Notes: a model not told the origin generated them from the letters alone. A stretch of DNA of 64,000 nt from Microbacterium testaceum (GCF_006539145.1 NZ_BJML01000001.1:372001-436000); one strand, 5' to 3'. Shown: positions 9,255-21,116, counted from the stretch's first letter. Made by a program: numbers and translations.

Positions 9255-10940
9255 ATGACGGGCGCGGTGCGCACCTTCCCGCGGCCGCGGGCTCGAGGAT
9301 GGCGCGATTGGCGCGTCGTGCGCGATCGCCTCGCGACGCTGTGGCGCCGCTCGCTGCGCTTCCGCACGATCGTGCTCACGGTGACGCTGACGGCCGCGAC
9401 GATCCTCGTCACGTGCATCGCCATGGCGCTCGTCATCCAGAACGAACTGTTCACGGCCCGCAAGGACCAGGTGCTGCTCGAGGCGCAGCGCGCCACCGCC
9501 GCGGCTCAGGCCACCCTCGACGCCGCCGTCGACTCGACCGACCCGGCCGCGGCGCAAACGCTCATGAACGGTATCGCGACGCGCCTGTCGCAGCAGTCCT
9601 CGAGCGATCTCATCGCCCTGTACCGCATCGGCCCGCCCTCCCCGCTGGCTCCGCAACCCTTCATCTCCCCGGCTTTCGAGTCCCGTATGGTCACCGACGC
9701 CCTGCGCACGCAGGTGCAGTCGAGCCCCGACCTGCAGTGGTGGCAGTCCGTGGCGCTTCCCGCCGACGACGGCCGTGAGGTTCCCGGCATCCTGGTCGGT
9801 CATCAACTGCGCTTCCCCGCGGAGGACGGGGTCGACTCGTACGAGCTGTACATGGGGTACGACCTCACCAGTGCCTCGCAGACCCTGGCCTTCGTGCAGG
9901 TGCTGCTGTGGGTCGTGGGCCTGGTCCTCGTGCTGCTCATCGGCGCCATCGCCTGGTTCGTCCTCAGATCCGTCACGACTCCGATCGCGGATGCCGCCGA
10001 GACCAGCGCCAAGCTCGCGGCAGGGGATCTGGGCGTCAGGCTCCCGGTGCGCGGCGAGGACGAGCTCGCGACCCTGAACCGCTCCTTCAACGCGATGGCC
10101 GACAGCATCGAGTCGCAGATCAAGGAGCTCGCCGACCTCTCGCTCGTGCAGCAGCGCTTCGTCTCGGACGTCTCGCACGAGCTGCGCACGCCGTTGACGA
10201 CGATCAAGCTCGCCGCCGACATGATCAACGACCAGCGCGAGGAGTTCGATCCCGCCACCGGCCGCGCCGCGGAGCTGCTGCACGCGCAGGTGCAGCGCTT
10301 CGAGGTGCTCCTCACCGACCTGCTCGAGATCAGCCGCTACGACGCGGGCTCGGTCCAGCTCGAGCTCGAGGCGACGAGCCTGGCCCATCTGGCCGAAGAC
10401 GTCATCCTCTCCATGGAGCAGCTCGCCGAGGGCCACGGCTCCGACGTGCGCCTCGTCGCCCCGGGCGGCTACACCCCGGTCGACATGGACGCCCGGCGCG
10501 TCCGCCGGATCGTCCGCAACCTCCTCGGCAATGCGATCGAGCACGGTGAGGGACGCCCGATCGTGGTGTCGGTCGACAGCGACCGGGATGCCGTGGCCCT
10601 CGGCGTCCGCGACTTCGGCCTGGGCATGCAGCCCGACGACGTGGAGCGCGTCTTCGACCGCTTCTGGCGCGCCGACCCCTCGCGCGTGCGCACCATCGGC
10701 GGCACGGGCCTCGGCTTGTCCATCGCCCTCGGCGACGCCAAGCTGCACGGCGGTACCCTGTCGGTCTGGTCCGAGCCCGGACGCGGCTCGAACTTCGTGC
10801 TCACCCTGCCGCGCGCCGGTCAGCCGGTCAGCAGCTCGCCCCTGCCCCTCGTCCCCGACGACGAGCAGGGCGGGGCCCTCGAAGCCCTGGGCCTCACACA
10901 GCCCATCTCGACCCGACCCGGAGTGAGGAAGACGACATGA
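9255..10940 (+). CDS. mtrB: MtrB sensor histidine kinase
   Basis: A 561-residue membrane kinase partner of MtrA. A first membrane segment near residues 37-58 and a second near 213-236 flank an extracytoplasmic sensor region. HAMP, HisKA (phospho-acceptor His in FVSDVSHELRTPLT, about residue 311) and HATPase_c (GLGMQPDD, GGTGLGLSIA) follow. Its ATGA stop overlaps the lpqB start, the conserved mtrAB-lpqB order. Confidence 0.95.
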   Translation: MTGAVRTFPRPRARGWRDWRVVRDRLATLWRRSLRFRTIVLTVTLTAATILVTCIAMALVIQNELFTARKDQVLLEAQRATAAAQATLDAAVDSTDPAAAQTLMNGIATRLSQQSSSDLIALYRIGPPSPLAPQPFISPAFESRMVTDALRTQVQSSPDLQWWQSVALPADDGREVPGILVGHQLRFPAEDGVDSYELYMGYDLTSASQTLAFVQVLLWVVGLVLVLLIGAIAWFVLRSVTTPIADAAETSAKLAAGDLGVRLPVRGEDELATLNRSFNAMADSIESQIKELADLSLVQQRFVSDVSHELRTPLTTIKLAADMINDQREEFDPATGRAAELLHAQVQRFEVLLTDLLEISRYDAGSVQLELEATSLAHLAEDVILSMEQLAEGHGSDVRLVAPGGYTPVDMDARRVRRIVRNLLGNAIEHGEGRPIVVSVDSDRDAVALGVRDFGLGMQPDDVERVFDRFWRADPSRVRTIGGTGLGLSIALGDAKLHGGTLSVWSEPGRGSNFVLTLPRAGQPVSSSPLPLVPDDEQGGALEALGLTQPISTRPGVRKTT

Positions 10941-12595
10941 GACGCGCTCTCGCCCTCGTCGGTCTCGCCCTGGTGCTCGCGTTGACCGCGTGCACGGGCC
11001 TTCCGACCTCCGGTTACGTCAATCCCGGGCGGGGCCCCCAGGTCGACGACACGCAGGCCTTCGCCTTCGTCCCCGACGGACCGCAGGACGACGCCTCTCC
11101 CGCCGAGATCGTGGAGGGGTTCCTGCGTGCCGGTTCCGGCCCCGCCGACGACTGGGCCACGGCGAAGCTCTTCCTGGCGTCCGGGACCCAGTGGGATCCC
11201 CGCGCCCGCGTCACCATCGACCGCCTCGCCGATCGCCGCGCCGCCGCGAACGCCGACGGCACCGGAGTGACCGTCGCGCTCACCACGGTCGCGGGGGTGG
11301 ATGCCAACGGTGCCTATGCCCCGACGGCCTCGGGCACCGCGGAATCCCTCTCGTTCACCCTCGCGCGCGTCGACGATCAGTGGCGCATCACGTCGGCACC
11401 CGACGGGGTCGTGCTGTACGAGGAGGTGTTCCCGACCGTCTACCAGTCGGCATCCATCGCGTACTTCGATCCCACGTGGAGCTTCATCGTCCCCGATGTG
11501 CGGTGGTTCCCGCGGGCGCTGGTGGCGAGCCGCGTGGCGACCGCCCTGGTGGACGGGCAGCCCAGCGCGTGGCTCGCCGGCGCGGTCAAGACGGCGTTCC
11601 CCGACGAGCTGTCGCTCGTGGGGCGTTCGGTGACGCTGTCCTCCAGCGGCGTCGCCCAGGTGCAGCTGCCGCGCACCGCCCTGAGCCTGGACCGCACGAC
11701 GCTCGACCGCATGCAGACGCAACTGTCCAAGAGCCTGGTCACGGCCGGCATCAGCGAAGTGCAGATGACGGTGGAGGGCACCCCGGTACCCGCGTCCGAG
11801 GTGTCGGTGCGTGTCACCCGGGTCGATCCCTCTCCTGCCGTGCTGACCACCGCCGGCGCGTTCGGCGCGCTCGCCGGAGACACGGTGGAATCGCTCGGCG
11901 GACTGTCCGAGGCGATCGAGTCTCTCGCCCCGGCCGCGGTCGAGCTCGAGGCCGACCGGAGCCTCGCGGCGGTCCGCACGCAGCAGGGCGCCGTGGCGAG
12001 TGCGCTGGCGGATGGGCGTACCTTCCTGCTCGACGATCGTCCCGGATTGATCGCCCCCACGATCGACGCCGAGGGGGCGATCTGGAGCGTGCCCGCTTCC
12101 GCGCCGACGCAGCTGCGCACGATCTCCGCCGAGGGCGTGCCGCGCAACGTCGGCAATGCCTGGCCCGACGCCTCCGAGATCACCGCGATGCAGATCTCGC
12201 GCGACGGGACGCGGGTGGCGGCGATCGTCACGGTCTCGGGCACACGCGAGGTGTGGGTCGCCGGCATCCAGCGCGAGGGCGGCGAGGTCGATCTCGGCGT
12301 TCCGCACGTGCTGTCGTTCTCGCAACAGGGGGCCTTCGACCTGGCTTGGCTCGACGACACGACGGTGGGCGTCCTGGCCGACGTCGACGGCGCCAGCCGT
12401 CTGCGCGAGCTCAACGTGGGCGGACGAGGGACCGAGGCCGCGGCCCCCGATGGCGCGACCACCCTCGCCGCCGGAAGCACGAGCGTGCGCGTACTCGACG
12501 ACGCCGGTCGTCTCTACAGCCGTCGTGGAAGCTCGTGGACTCTGGTGGCCACCGGTATCCGCGTGCTCGCCGCCCAGCAGGGCACCACCTCCTGA
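10937..12595 (+). CDS. lpqB: LpqB lipoprotein, accessory protein of MtrAB
   Basis: A 552-residue lipoprotein with signal peptide and lipobox (LALTAC, lipidated Cys near residue 18). The middle carries a GerMN-like region (residues about 190-290), and the C-terminal half forms a beta-propeller-like region. In mycobacteria LpqB interacts with the MtrB sensor domain. The 4-bp overlap with mtrB supports co-expression. Confidence 0.93.
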   Translation: MRRALALVGLALVLALTACTGLPTSGYVNPGRGPQVDDTQAFAFVPDGPQDDASPAEIVEGFLRAGSGPADDWATAKLFLASGTQWDPRARVTIDRLADRRAAANADGTGVTVALTTVAGVDANGAYAPTASGTAESLSFTLARVDDQWRITSAPDGVVLYEEVFPTVYQSASIAYFDPTWSFIVPDVRWFPRALVASRVATALVDGQPSAWLAGAVKTAFPDELSLVGRSVTLSSSGVAQVQLPRTALSLDRTTLDRMQTQLSKSLVTAGISEVQMTVEGTPVPASEVSVRVTRVDPSPAVLTTAGAFGALAGDTVESLGGLSEAIESLAPAAVELEADRSLAAVRTQQGAVASALADGRTFLLDDRPGLIAPTIDAEGAIWSVPASAPTQLRTISAEGVPRNVGNAWPDASEITAMQISRDGTRVAAIVTVSGTREVWVAGIQREGGEVDLGVPHVLSFSQQGAFDLAWLDDTTVGVLADVDGASRLRELNVGGRGTEAAAPDGATTLAAGSTSVRVLDDAGRLYSRRGSSWTLVATGIRVLAAQQGTTS

Positions 12596-12607
12596 GACTC
12601 CTCCCCA

Positions 12608-12635
12608 CCGGGGAGAGGCGGTCTTCTCTCCCCGG
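12608..12635 (+). terminator. Hairpin after lpqB
   Basis: A perfect 10-bp stem (CCGGGGAGAG with CTCTCCCCGG) and 8-nt loop, 12 nt past the lpqB stop. There is no clear U-run, as is common in this G+C range. Confidence 0.6.
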
Positions 12636-12685
12636 AGGGGGCCGCCGAACCGGCATGCCTTCGTCGGCCCCGGCACGCTGGGTCC

Positions 12686-13354
12686 ATGTCGTTCCGCGCC
12701 GTTCTCTCCTCCTCCTTCCGCGATGCCGTGACGTTCTGGCTGCCCGTCTCGTGCGCGGGATGCGGCGTGGTCGACTCCGATCTCTGCTCCGGATGCCGTG
12801 ACGCCCTGGCCCCGCAGCCGATCCGTCGTGCGATCGAGCCGGGGCTGGCGGTGACGAGCGCCCTCGTCTTCGACGGTGTCGCGGCCCGCGTCGTCCGCGC
12901 GCTCAAAGAGGAGGGTCGCACTTCCCTCGCGCGCGGCCTCGCTCCCGCGCTGGACGAGGTGCTGCGGCTCTCGGTGCCCGCCGGCGCTCTCGTCACCACG
13001 ATCCCGGGCACGCGCGCGGCCTTTCGTCGCCGCGGGTTCCGACCGCTCGACGTGCTGATGCAGCGTGCCGGGTGGAGGCACCGGCGGCTGCTGCGCGTCG
13101 TCCGTGCGACGCACGACCAGAGGGGGCTCGGTCGGCGCGCGCGACGCGAGAACGTGCGAGAAGCGTTCGTCAGTCGACCGGTCGCGGGAGGCACGGTCGT
13201 CGTCGTCGACGACGTCGTCACGACGGGGGCGACCCTGGCCGAGGCGGCACGCGCTCTGCGCGCGGCGGGAGCGGCCGAGGTCCTCGCCGTGGCGCTCGCG
13301 CACACGCCGCGACTAAGGGACTTCCCTGGTGAATCCCGGGTGATTGAGACGTGA
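12686..13354 (+). CDS. ComF-family phosphoribosyltransferase-like protein
   Basis: A 222-residue protein with an N-terminal double Cys pair (CAGCG...CSGC, residues about 24-40, probably zinc-binding) and a PRTase domain with the PRPP-binding motif VVVVDDVVTTGATL near residues 171-184. ComF proteins take part in DNA uptake in naturally competent bacteria, but the substrate is unknown for actinobacterial members. CACGCT sits 6 nt before the ATG, so the mRNA may be leaderless. Confidence 0.87.
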   Translation: MSFRAVLSSSFRDAVTFWLPVSCAGCGVVDSDLCSGCRDALAPQPIRRAIEPGLAVTSALVFDGVAARVVRALKEEGRTSLARGLAPALDEVLRLSVPAGALVTTIPGTRAAFRRRGFRPLDVLMQRAGWRHRRLLRVVRATHDQRGLGRRARRENVREAFVSRPVAGGTVVVVDDVVTTGATLAEAARALRAAGAAEVLAVALAHTPRLRDFPGESRVIET

Positions 13355-13373
13355 CATGGCGGTGTCGGACTAC

Positions 13374-13379
13374 TAGCGT
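13374..13379 (+). promoter_or_regulatory. Candidate -10 element of hpf
   Basis: TAGCGT (within TACTAGCGT) lies about 70 nt before the hpf ATG and just past the comF stop. It implies an mRNA leader that includes the hairpin at 13403-13427. Confidence 0.4.
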
Positions 13380-13402
13380 GGGGATGACTGAAGGCGACGG
13401 AT

Positions 13403-13427
13403 GTTCCGCCCTTAGACCGGGCGGAAC
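13403..13427 (+). promoter_or_regulatory. Leader hairpin before hpf
   Basis: GTTCCGCCC pairs perfectly with GGGCGGAAC around a 7-nt loop. It ends 7 nt before the strong AAGGAGGT ribosome binding site (13435-13442). It could stabilise the leader or modulate [11 protein letters not shown]. Confidence 0.5.
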
Positions 13428-13447
13428 CCGGAACAAGGAGGTCACTG

Positions 13448-14110
13448 ATGGACACCAACATCGTCGGAGTGGGAGTCGGTATCACCGATCGTTTCCGCTC
13501 GGTCGTCGAAGAGAAGGTCAGCCGCATCGAGCACCTCGCGCCTCGCGCTCAAGCGCTCGAGGTCAAGGTGACTCATCGCTCCTACCGCAACGGTCGTCTG
13601 GAGGACGACACGGTCGAGCTCACGCTCGACGGCAAGGGTCCGGTCGTCCGCGCGGAGGCCACCGACACCGACAAGTTCGCGGCCCTCGACCTCGCGGTCG
13701 ACAAGATCTCCGAGCAGGTGCGTCGCGCGAAGGACAAGCGCATCGATGCGCGCAACCACCCTCGCGGGGCGAAGTTCGAGAAGGGCACCGGAGAACTCTC
13801 GGGCATCGACGTGGAGCCCGCGTCCGTCGAGGTGCTTCGCGCCGTCGCCACCGGGTCGGTCCCCGTGCAAGAGACTTCCGCCGAAGAAGAGGACTACACC
13901 CCCGTCGTCATCCGACAGAAGGAGTTCGGCGCCGAATGGATGACGGTCGAAGACGCCGTCGACCGCATGGAGCTCGTCGGTCACGACTTCTTCCTCTTCA
14001 TCGACGCCCGCACCGATCACCCGAGCGTCGTCTATCGCCGCAAGGGGTGGGACTACGGTGTGATCGCTCTCGCGACCCAGGCGTCGCCGGTCGTGGAGAT
14101 CGCATCCTGA
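13448..14110 (+). CDS. hpf: Long-form ribosome hibernation promoting factor
   Basis: A 220-residue long HPF that binds the 30S subunit and drives 70S dimerisation (100S) during slow growth. The N-terminal HPF/RaiA domain (VGVGVGITDRFRSVVEEKVSR...) occupies about residues 1-105. The C-terminal dimerisation domain (VIRQKEFGAEWMTVEDAVDRMELVGHDFFLF) covers about 155-215. It has an ideal ribosome binding site and an upstream leader hairpin. Confidence 0.94.
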   Translation: MDTNIVGVGVGITDRFRSVVEEKVSRIEHLAPRAQALEVKVTHRSYRNGRLEDDTVELTLDGKGPVVRAEATDTDKFAALDLAVDKISEQVRRAKDKRIDARNHPRGAKFEKGTGELSGIDVEPASVEVLRAVATGSVPVQETSAEEEDYTPVVIRQKEFGAEWMTVEDAVDRMELVGHDFFLFIDARTDHPSVVYRRKGWDYGVIALATQASPVVEIAS

Positions 14111-14122
14111 CCTGAGAACATC

Positions 14123-14156
14123 ACGAAGCCCTCGGCCGAATGGCCGAGGGCTTCGT
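14123..14156. terminator. Bidirectional terminator between hpf and the convergent gene
   Basis: A perfect 15-bp stem (ACGAAGCCCTCGGCC with its complement) and GAAT loop between two convergent genes. It can serve both strands. Confidence 0.8.
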
Positions 14157-14188
14157 CACGCGGGTGGGGCGGGGGAGAACGCGCCGGG

Positions 14189-15496
14189 TCAGCCGTCGAA
14201 GATGTCGCCGAGCAGCGAACCGATGACCAGACCCCCGAGCATGCCGCCGACCATGTTGCCGCCACCCATACCGCCTCCGCGGCCGTAACCGCCGCCCCGG
14301 CCATCGTTGCCCCAGTCGTTCGGGCGGGACTGCTCGATGTCGCGCTGGGCGATCTGGAGGGCCTCGGAGGCCAGGGCACCGGCGCGTCGGGCGGTGGCCA
14401 GTGCCGTCTCGCGCTGGTCCTCGGGTACGGGTCCCAGCGGCAGGCCCGCGCGCAGGCGCTCGGCTTCGACGAAGCGCGTGCGCGCATCGGCTCCGATCCA
14501 CCCGCGATGCCCGGTGATGAGCCCGCGCGCGACGGCGAGCTGACGGTCGGCGTCGTCGATCGCGTGCTCCACCTGATCCTGGGAGGGAACGGGGCGGGCC
14601 GCTCGCTCGCGCGCGAGGTCGAGATCCGCGTTCGCCTGGCGCAGCGACGACAGCGCCTGGAACGGATCGCTGCGGGATCCCGAAGCGGGGAGGGCGGTCA
14701 ACGCCTGCTGCAGTGTGGCCATCGCCTGGACCACGGCCGGTGTCTGCGCACCCATCCGCGCCTCGATGAGGTCGTTGCGCGAGTCGTCGACGACGGCGGC
14801 GAGAGTCGACTCGGCGCGAAGCGCTTCGATCTCGAAGGTGTCCACGGCATCCAGAAGCGATTCCGCCCGGCGCACCGCCTCGGTGGCGGCCTCGAGGGCG
14901 ACGGAGGCCTGCTCGCGCTGGCCCGCCTCACGGCGGCGCTCGGAGACGGACGCGGTGTGCACCGCGAAGTCGAGGAGCTGCTCGATCTCTTCGGGATTGC
15001 CGCCGATCTGCGAGAGGGCCGAATCGCTGTAGCGGCGCGAGAGTCGATCGACGACCTCACGGGCGTTGGGGATGCGCTGGGCGAGCCGGTCGCGGTCGGC
15101 CCGCACGCGCGCCAGTGTCTCGGGGGCGCGGCGCACGGCGTCGATCTTGGGCTGCAGCACCTGGGTGCGCTCCTCGAGGAGGTCTTCGGCCCACTCCGAG
15201 AGCTGGATGATGCGCGCATTACGCGTGCGCAGCTCTTCTTTCGTGTCGGGGATCTCGTCGTGATTCAGCTGGTGCAGCTGGAACGCCTCTGCGAGGTGGG
15301 TGCGCACGGACTCGAGGGCCGCCGCGAGGTCTTCCGTAGCCTTGTCGCCGAGCTCGGCGCGGGCGAAGTCGAGCTCGTCGGAGGTCAAGCGGACGCGCTC
15401 GTCGGCGGCGACGATCGCAAGCTCCGCCCGGCGTGCCAGATCGGCATCCGCCGCGTCCTGTTCTTCGCGCTTCCTCTTGCCCCAGAAACCGGCCAT
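14189..15496 (-). CDS. Coiled-coil protein with Gly-rich hydrophobic tail, function unknown
   Basis: A 435-residue, highly charged, largely helical protein (long heptad-like Ala/Glu/Arg stretches from about residue 20 to 390). It ends in a Gly/Asn/Met-rich tail (GRGGGYGRGGGMGGG) and a short hydrophobic segment (MLGGLVIGSLLGDIF). The helical part resembles the C-terminal region of actinobacterial TPM-domain proteins, but no TPM domain or signal peptide is present. The ATG at 15496 starts MAGFWGKRKREEQ. It is convergent with hpf and divergent from secA. Confidence 0.75.
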   Translation of the reverse strand: MAGFWGKRKREEQDAADADLARRAELAIVAADERVRLTSDELDFARAELGDKATEDLAAALESVRTHLAEAFQLHQLNHDEIPDTKEELRTRNARIIQLSEWAEDLLEERTQVLQPKIDAVRRAPETLARVRADRDRLAQRIPNAREVVDRLSRRYSDSALSQIGGNPEEIEQLLDFAVHTASVSERRREAGQREQASVALEAATEAVRRAESLLDAVDTFEIEALRAESTLAAVVDDSRNDLIEARMGAQTPAVVQAMATLQQALTALPASGSRSDPFQALSSLRQANADLDLARERAARPVPSQDQVEHAIDDADRQLAVARGLITGHRGWIGADARTRFVEAERLRAGLPLGPVPEDQRETALATARRAGALASEALQIAQRDIEQSRPNDWGNDGRGGGYGRGGGMGGGNMVGGMLGGLVIGSLLGDIFDG

Positions 15497-15680
15497 GGCT
15501 CGATCCTAGGCGTCGCTTTCCCTCCCGTCGCCGCGTGTTCGCTGGGGGCGCGCTCCGCCGCTTTCGGATTGTGGCCTCCTCGCAGGTCACGAACGGGTAA
15601 CACGGATAACATGGGCGATGTATGCCTGTTCGCAGGCCGGCGTCCATGCGGGCGCCGCACCCGACAGATGGAGATGCTTC

Positions 15681-18476
<2,796 letters not shown>

Positions 18477-18480
18477 GCGC

Positions 18481-18527
18481 AGACCGGATGCCGCGCCCCG
18501 AGGTCGGGGGCGCGGCATCCGGTCTTT
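18481..18527 (+). terminator. secA terminator containing the GGATGCC motif in both arms
   Basis: A stem of about 20 bp (AGACCGGATGCCGCGCCCCG with its complement, one bulged base), an AGGT loop and then TTT, 4 nt past the secA stop. Confidence 0.85.
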
Positions 18528-18613
18528 CGGGGGTGCTCCGCGGCGTTCCGAGGGGCGCGAGACGCGGCGTCGAGGGGGCCACGCGGTGTCGATTGGCCGG
18601 ACGCGTGCGGGGA

Positions 18614-18619
18614 TATCCT
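18614..18619 (+). promoter_or_regulatory. -10 element for a probable leaderless aminotransferase mRNA
   Basis: TATCCT lies exactly 6 nt before the ATG at 18626, and no ribosome binding site is present. Confidence 0.55.
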
Positions 18620-18625
18620 GAACCG

Positions 18626-19852
18626 ATGAGCCCGCTGCGCCCCCTCGACCAGTCTTCCAAGCTGAAGGACGTCCTGTACGAGATCCGCGGGGAGGCCCTC
18701 GTCGAGGCCGATCGACTCGAGGCCGAGGGACACGCGATCCTCAAGCTCAACACCGGTAACCCGGCGATCTTCGGTTTCGAGGCGCCGCACCAGATCGTGC
18801 GCGACATGATCGCCTCCGTCCCGAGCGCCCACGGCTACAGCGACAGCCGCGGCATCCTGTCGGCTCGGCGCGCGGTCGTGTCGCGCTACGAGCAGGAGCC
18901 CGATTTCCCGCACCTCGACCCCGATCATGTGTTCCTGGGCAACGGTGTGTCCGAGCTGATCACGATGACGATGCAGGCCCTGCTCGACGAGGGCGACGAG
19001 GTGCTCATCCCGGCTCCCGATTACCCGCTGTGGACGGCGATGACGAGCCTGGGCGGCGGCACGCCCGTTCACTACCTCTGCGACGAGCAGCGCGAGTGGC
19101 AGCCCGACCTCGAAGACATCCGCTCCAAGGTCACGCCCCGCACCAAGGCGATCGTCGTCATCAACCCGAACAACCCCACGGGCGCGGTGTACTCGCGTGA
19201 GATCCTCGAGGGCATCGCCGACATCGCCCGCGAGCACTCGCTACTGCTGCTGGCCGACGAGATCTACGACCGCATCCTCTTCGACGACGCGGTACACATC
19301 CCGATGGCCACCGTCGCCCCCGACCTGCTCTGCCTGACCTTCAACGGCCTCTCGAAGACCTATCGCGTCGCCGGCTACCGCTCCGGCTGGTTGGCGATCA
19401 CCGGTCCGAAAGAGCACGCGCAGGGCTTCCTGCACGGCATCAATCTCTTGGCATCCACGCGCTTGTGCCCGAACGTGCCGGCGCAGTTCGCGGTTCAGGC
19501 GGCGCTCTCGGGGGTGCAGTCGATCGACGCGCTCATCGCCCCGACGGGTCGTCTTCACGAGCAGAGGGATGCCGCCTGGCAGGGCCTCGAAGCCATCCCC
19601 GGGGTCTCGTGCGTCATGCCGAGGGGTGCGCTCTACGCGTTCCCGCGCTTCGACCCCGAGGTGTACGAGATTCCCGACGACGGCAAGTTCGTGCGCGACT
19701 TCCTGCTCGCCGAGCACGTGCTGCTCGTACAGGGGTCGGGTTTCAACTGGCCCGCGACCGACCACGTGCGCATCGTGACGCTGCCCGAGGCCCGCGTGAT
19801 CAGCGATGCGATCGAGCGCCTGGGTAACTTCCTCGTGTCCTGGAGGCCCTGA
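18626..19852 (+). CDS. PLP-dependent aminotransferase, AlaA/AlaT-like
   Basis: A 408-residue fold-type I aminotransferase, probably converting pyruvate and glutamate to alanine and 2-oxoglutarate. It shows the AlaA-type N-terminus (SSKLKDVLYEIRG), the NPNNPTGAVYS motif, the Asp-Tyr cofactor region (ADEIYDRILFDD) and the PLP lysine in NGLSKTYRVAGYRSGW (about residue 244). It is preceded by the secA terminator and its own -10 element, so it is transcribed alone. Confidence 0.88.
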   Translation: MSPLRPLDQSSKLKDVLYEIRGEALVEADRLEAEGHAILKLNTGNPAIFGFEAPHQIVRDMIASVPSAHGYSDSRGILSARRAVVSRYEQEPDFPHLDPDHVFLGNGVSELITMTMQALLDEGDEVLIPAPDYPLWTAMTSLGGGTPVHYLCDEQREWQPDLEDIRSKVTPRTKAIVVINPNNPTGAVYSREILEGIADIAREHSLLLLADEIYDRILFDDAVHIPMATVAPDLLCLTFNGLSKTYRVAGYRSGWLAITGPKEHAQGFLHGINLLASTRLCPNVPAQFAVQAALSGVQSIDALIAPTGRLHEQRDAAWQGLEAIPGVSCVMPRGALYAFPRFDPEVYEIPDDGKFVRDFLLAEHVLLVQGSGFNWPATDHVRIVTLPEARVISDAIERLGNFLVSWRP

Positions 19853-20012
19853 GGCGCGTGCCCGACCGCCTCGACGGTTCCCTCCGGCGACGGGAGAAGC
19901 CGTCGATCAGGAGGTCGCCCGGCCGCGCGACCGGGGTGGACAACGTGCGCCCGTCCGTCGGGGGAGAGGCGGAGAACCTCGCGTCGGCGGACGCCGTTCA
20001 CGCTGATGTCCG

Positions 20013-20447
20013 TCACAGCAGGCTGAGCGCCGTGATGCGCCAGCGTCGTTCGATCGATTCGAGGCGCAGGGCCACCGCTCGCGTGCGCATGCGGCCCGAT
20101 ACGACGACGGTCGCTTCGATGGCGCCGTCGCGCGGAGAGGAGAGGCGAACGCTTCGGATCTCGTGCATGACCCGGTAGACCTGGACGCGTCGGGCGCTGC
20201 GCGCTCGCGCCGCGAGGCTCGTGCGCGTGAGAAGGGTGCGGTACACCTCTTCCGACATCCACCGGGCCAGCTGCTCCGGGTCTCGAACACCGGCGACCAC
20301 CTCGAGGACGCCGCGCACCATGTTGCCGACGAACACCTCGATGGGCGAGGGGCTCTCTGAGGACGGATTCTTCTCGAAGGCGCTCGGAAAGCGCTCGGTG
20401 TGCTGCTCATGTCGTGCGATCTCGCGTCGCCGGGCTGCGTCGGGCAT
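20013..20447 (-). CDS. Rv3235-family protein
   Basis: A 144-residue protein of an actinobacterial family of unknown function that often lies near secA. An N-terminal disordered Ser/Pro stretch precedes a conserved domain (VFVGNMVRGVLEVVAGVRDPEQLARWMSEEVYRTL and RVHEIRSVRLSS-like text). It is Arg-rich and has no signal peptide or membrane segment. It is convergent with the aminotransferase and starts 6 bp after the HTH gene. Confidence 0.75.
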   Translation of the reverse strand: MPDAARRREIARHEQHTERFPSAFEKNPSSESPSPIEVFVGNMVRGVLEVVAGVRDPEQLARWMSEEVYRTLLTRTSLAARARSARRVQVYRVMHEIRSVRLSSPRDGAIEATVVVSGRMRTRAVALRLESIERRWRITALSLL

Positions 20448-20453
20448 GGATCC

Positions 20454-20867
20454 TCAATCTGTCGGTCGTTCGTCCAGCGGGGCGGGGATGACGCCGACAG
20501 TAGGCGGGCACACGCACACGCGCCGAGGTATCCGCTGTGTCCGTGGATTGTTTGCCTGCGGGGTGAGGCTCGGGAGGAGCGGGTGATCAGGCGTCGCGGC
20601 GGATCGCGCCGCGCCCCCACCCCTCCGGAAGGTGGCCTCGGGGGATTGCTGCCGCAGAGCCGCCCGGCGCACGAGCTCGGTCTGCTCGTCGAGATACCGG
20701 TCGACGCTGCCGTGGTCGATCCGCCACCGCGGGGGTGAGCCGATCGGAACGCCCCGGAGTCGCCCGCCCGGGACCAGGGCGCGAACGTCCGGTCGTGTGA
20801 TCTCGAGCATCCGTCCGACGGCGTCCGGACTCGCGAATCGCCCTCTGGGTGAGTCCTTCTCCGCCAC
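20454..20867 (-). CDS. Small excisionase-type helix-turn-helix protein with an unusual C-terminal extension
   Basis: About 137 residues. Residues ~10-70 (FASPDAVGRMLEITRPDVRALVPGGRLRGVPIGSPPRWRIDHGSVDRYLDEQ) read as a MerR/excisionase-like helix-turn-helix domain, commonly found beside the Rv3235-like gene. The last ~60 residues are Arg/Pro-rich and unlike a folded domain, so a frameshift near residue 75 or a mis-set stop is possible. The GTG at 20867 is chosen; a GTG at 20909 is the alternative but sits directly on its GGAG. Confidence 0.55.
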   Translation of the reverse strand: MAEKDSPRGRFASPDAVGRMLEITRPDVRALVPGGRLRGVPIGSPPRWRIDHGSVDRYLDEQTELVRRAALRQQSPEATFRRGGGAARSAATPDHPLLPSLTPQANNPRTQRIPRRVCVCPPTVGVIPAPLDERPTD

Positions 20868-21104
20868 GAGATCACGATGTCCACCGTCCTGGGGACAGGG
20901 ACGACTCACCTCCCCACCGCTGTCGCGGGGCCGAGGGGCAGAGAACGTGCCCAGCGTCTGGGCGCGAATGGACCGCCGAGGATCCCCTTAACCCTCTGAG
21001 CCGCGTCGGATTTCACCCGTGCTCTCACCCGTTTCGTCCTGACCGCGCCCACGGCGGCGGCCCACGGCGGCACCCCCCGCGGAGGTTCACCGCGGGGGCT
21101 CCCC

Positions 21105-21110
21105 TAGGGT
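21105..21110 (+). promoter_or_regulatory. -10 element for a probable leaderless pdtaS mRNA
   Basis: TAGGGT lies 6 nt before the GTG at 21117. GGAGGG fills the gap, so a short leadered mRNA cannot be excluded. Confidence 0.5.
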
Positions 21111-21116
21111 GGAGGG

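Noticed and set aside
15580-15620. MtrA-like direct repeat TAACAC/TAACAT before secA
   Set aside because: I cannot match spacing or consensus of MtrA sites with confidence; the words could be promoter bases.
19862-19915. Terminator after the AlaA-like gene
   Set aside because: CGACGG/CCGTCG can pair, but the inner stem has mismatches and a bulge; too weak to annotate.
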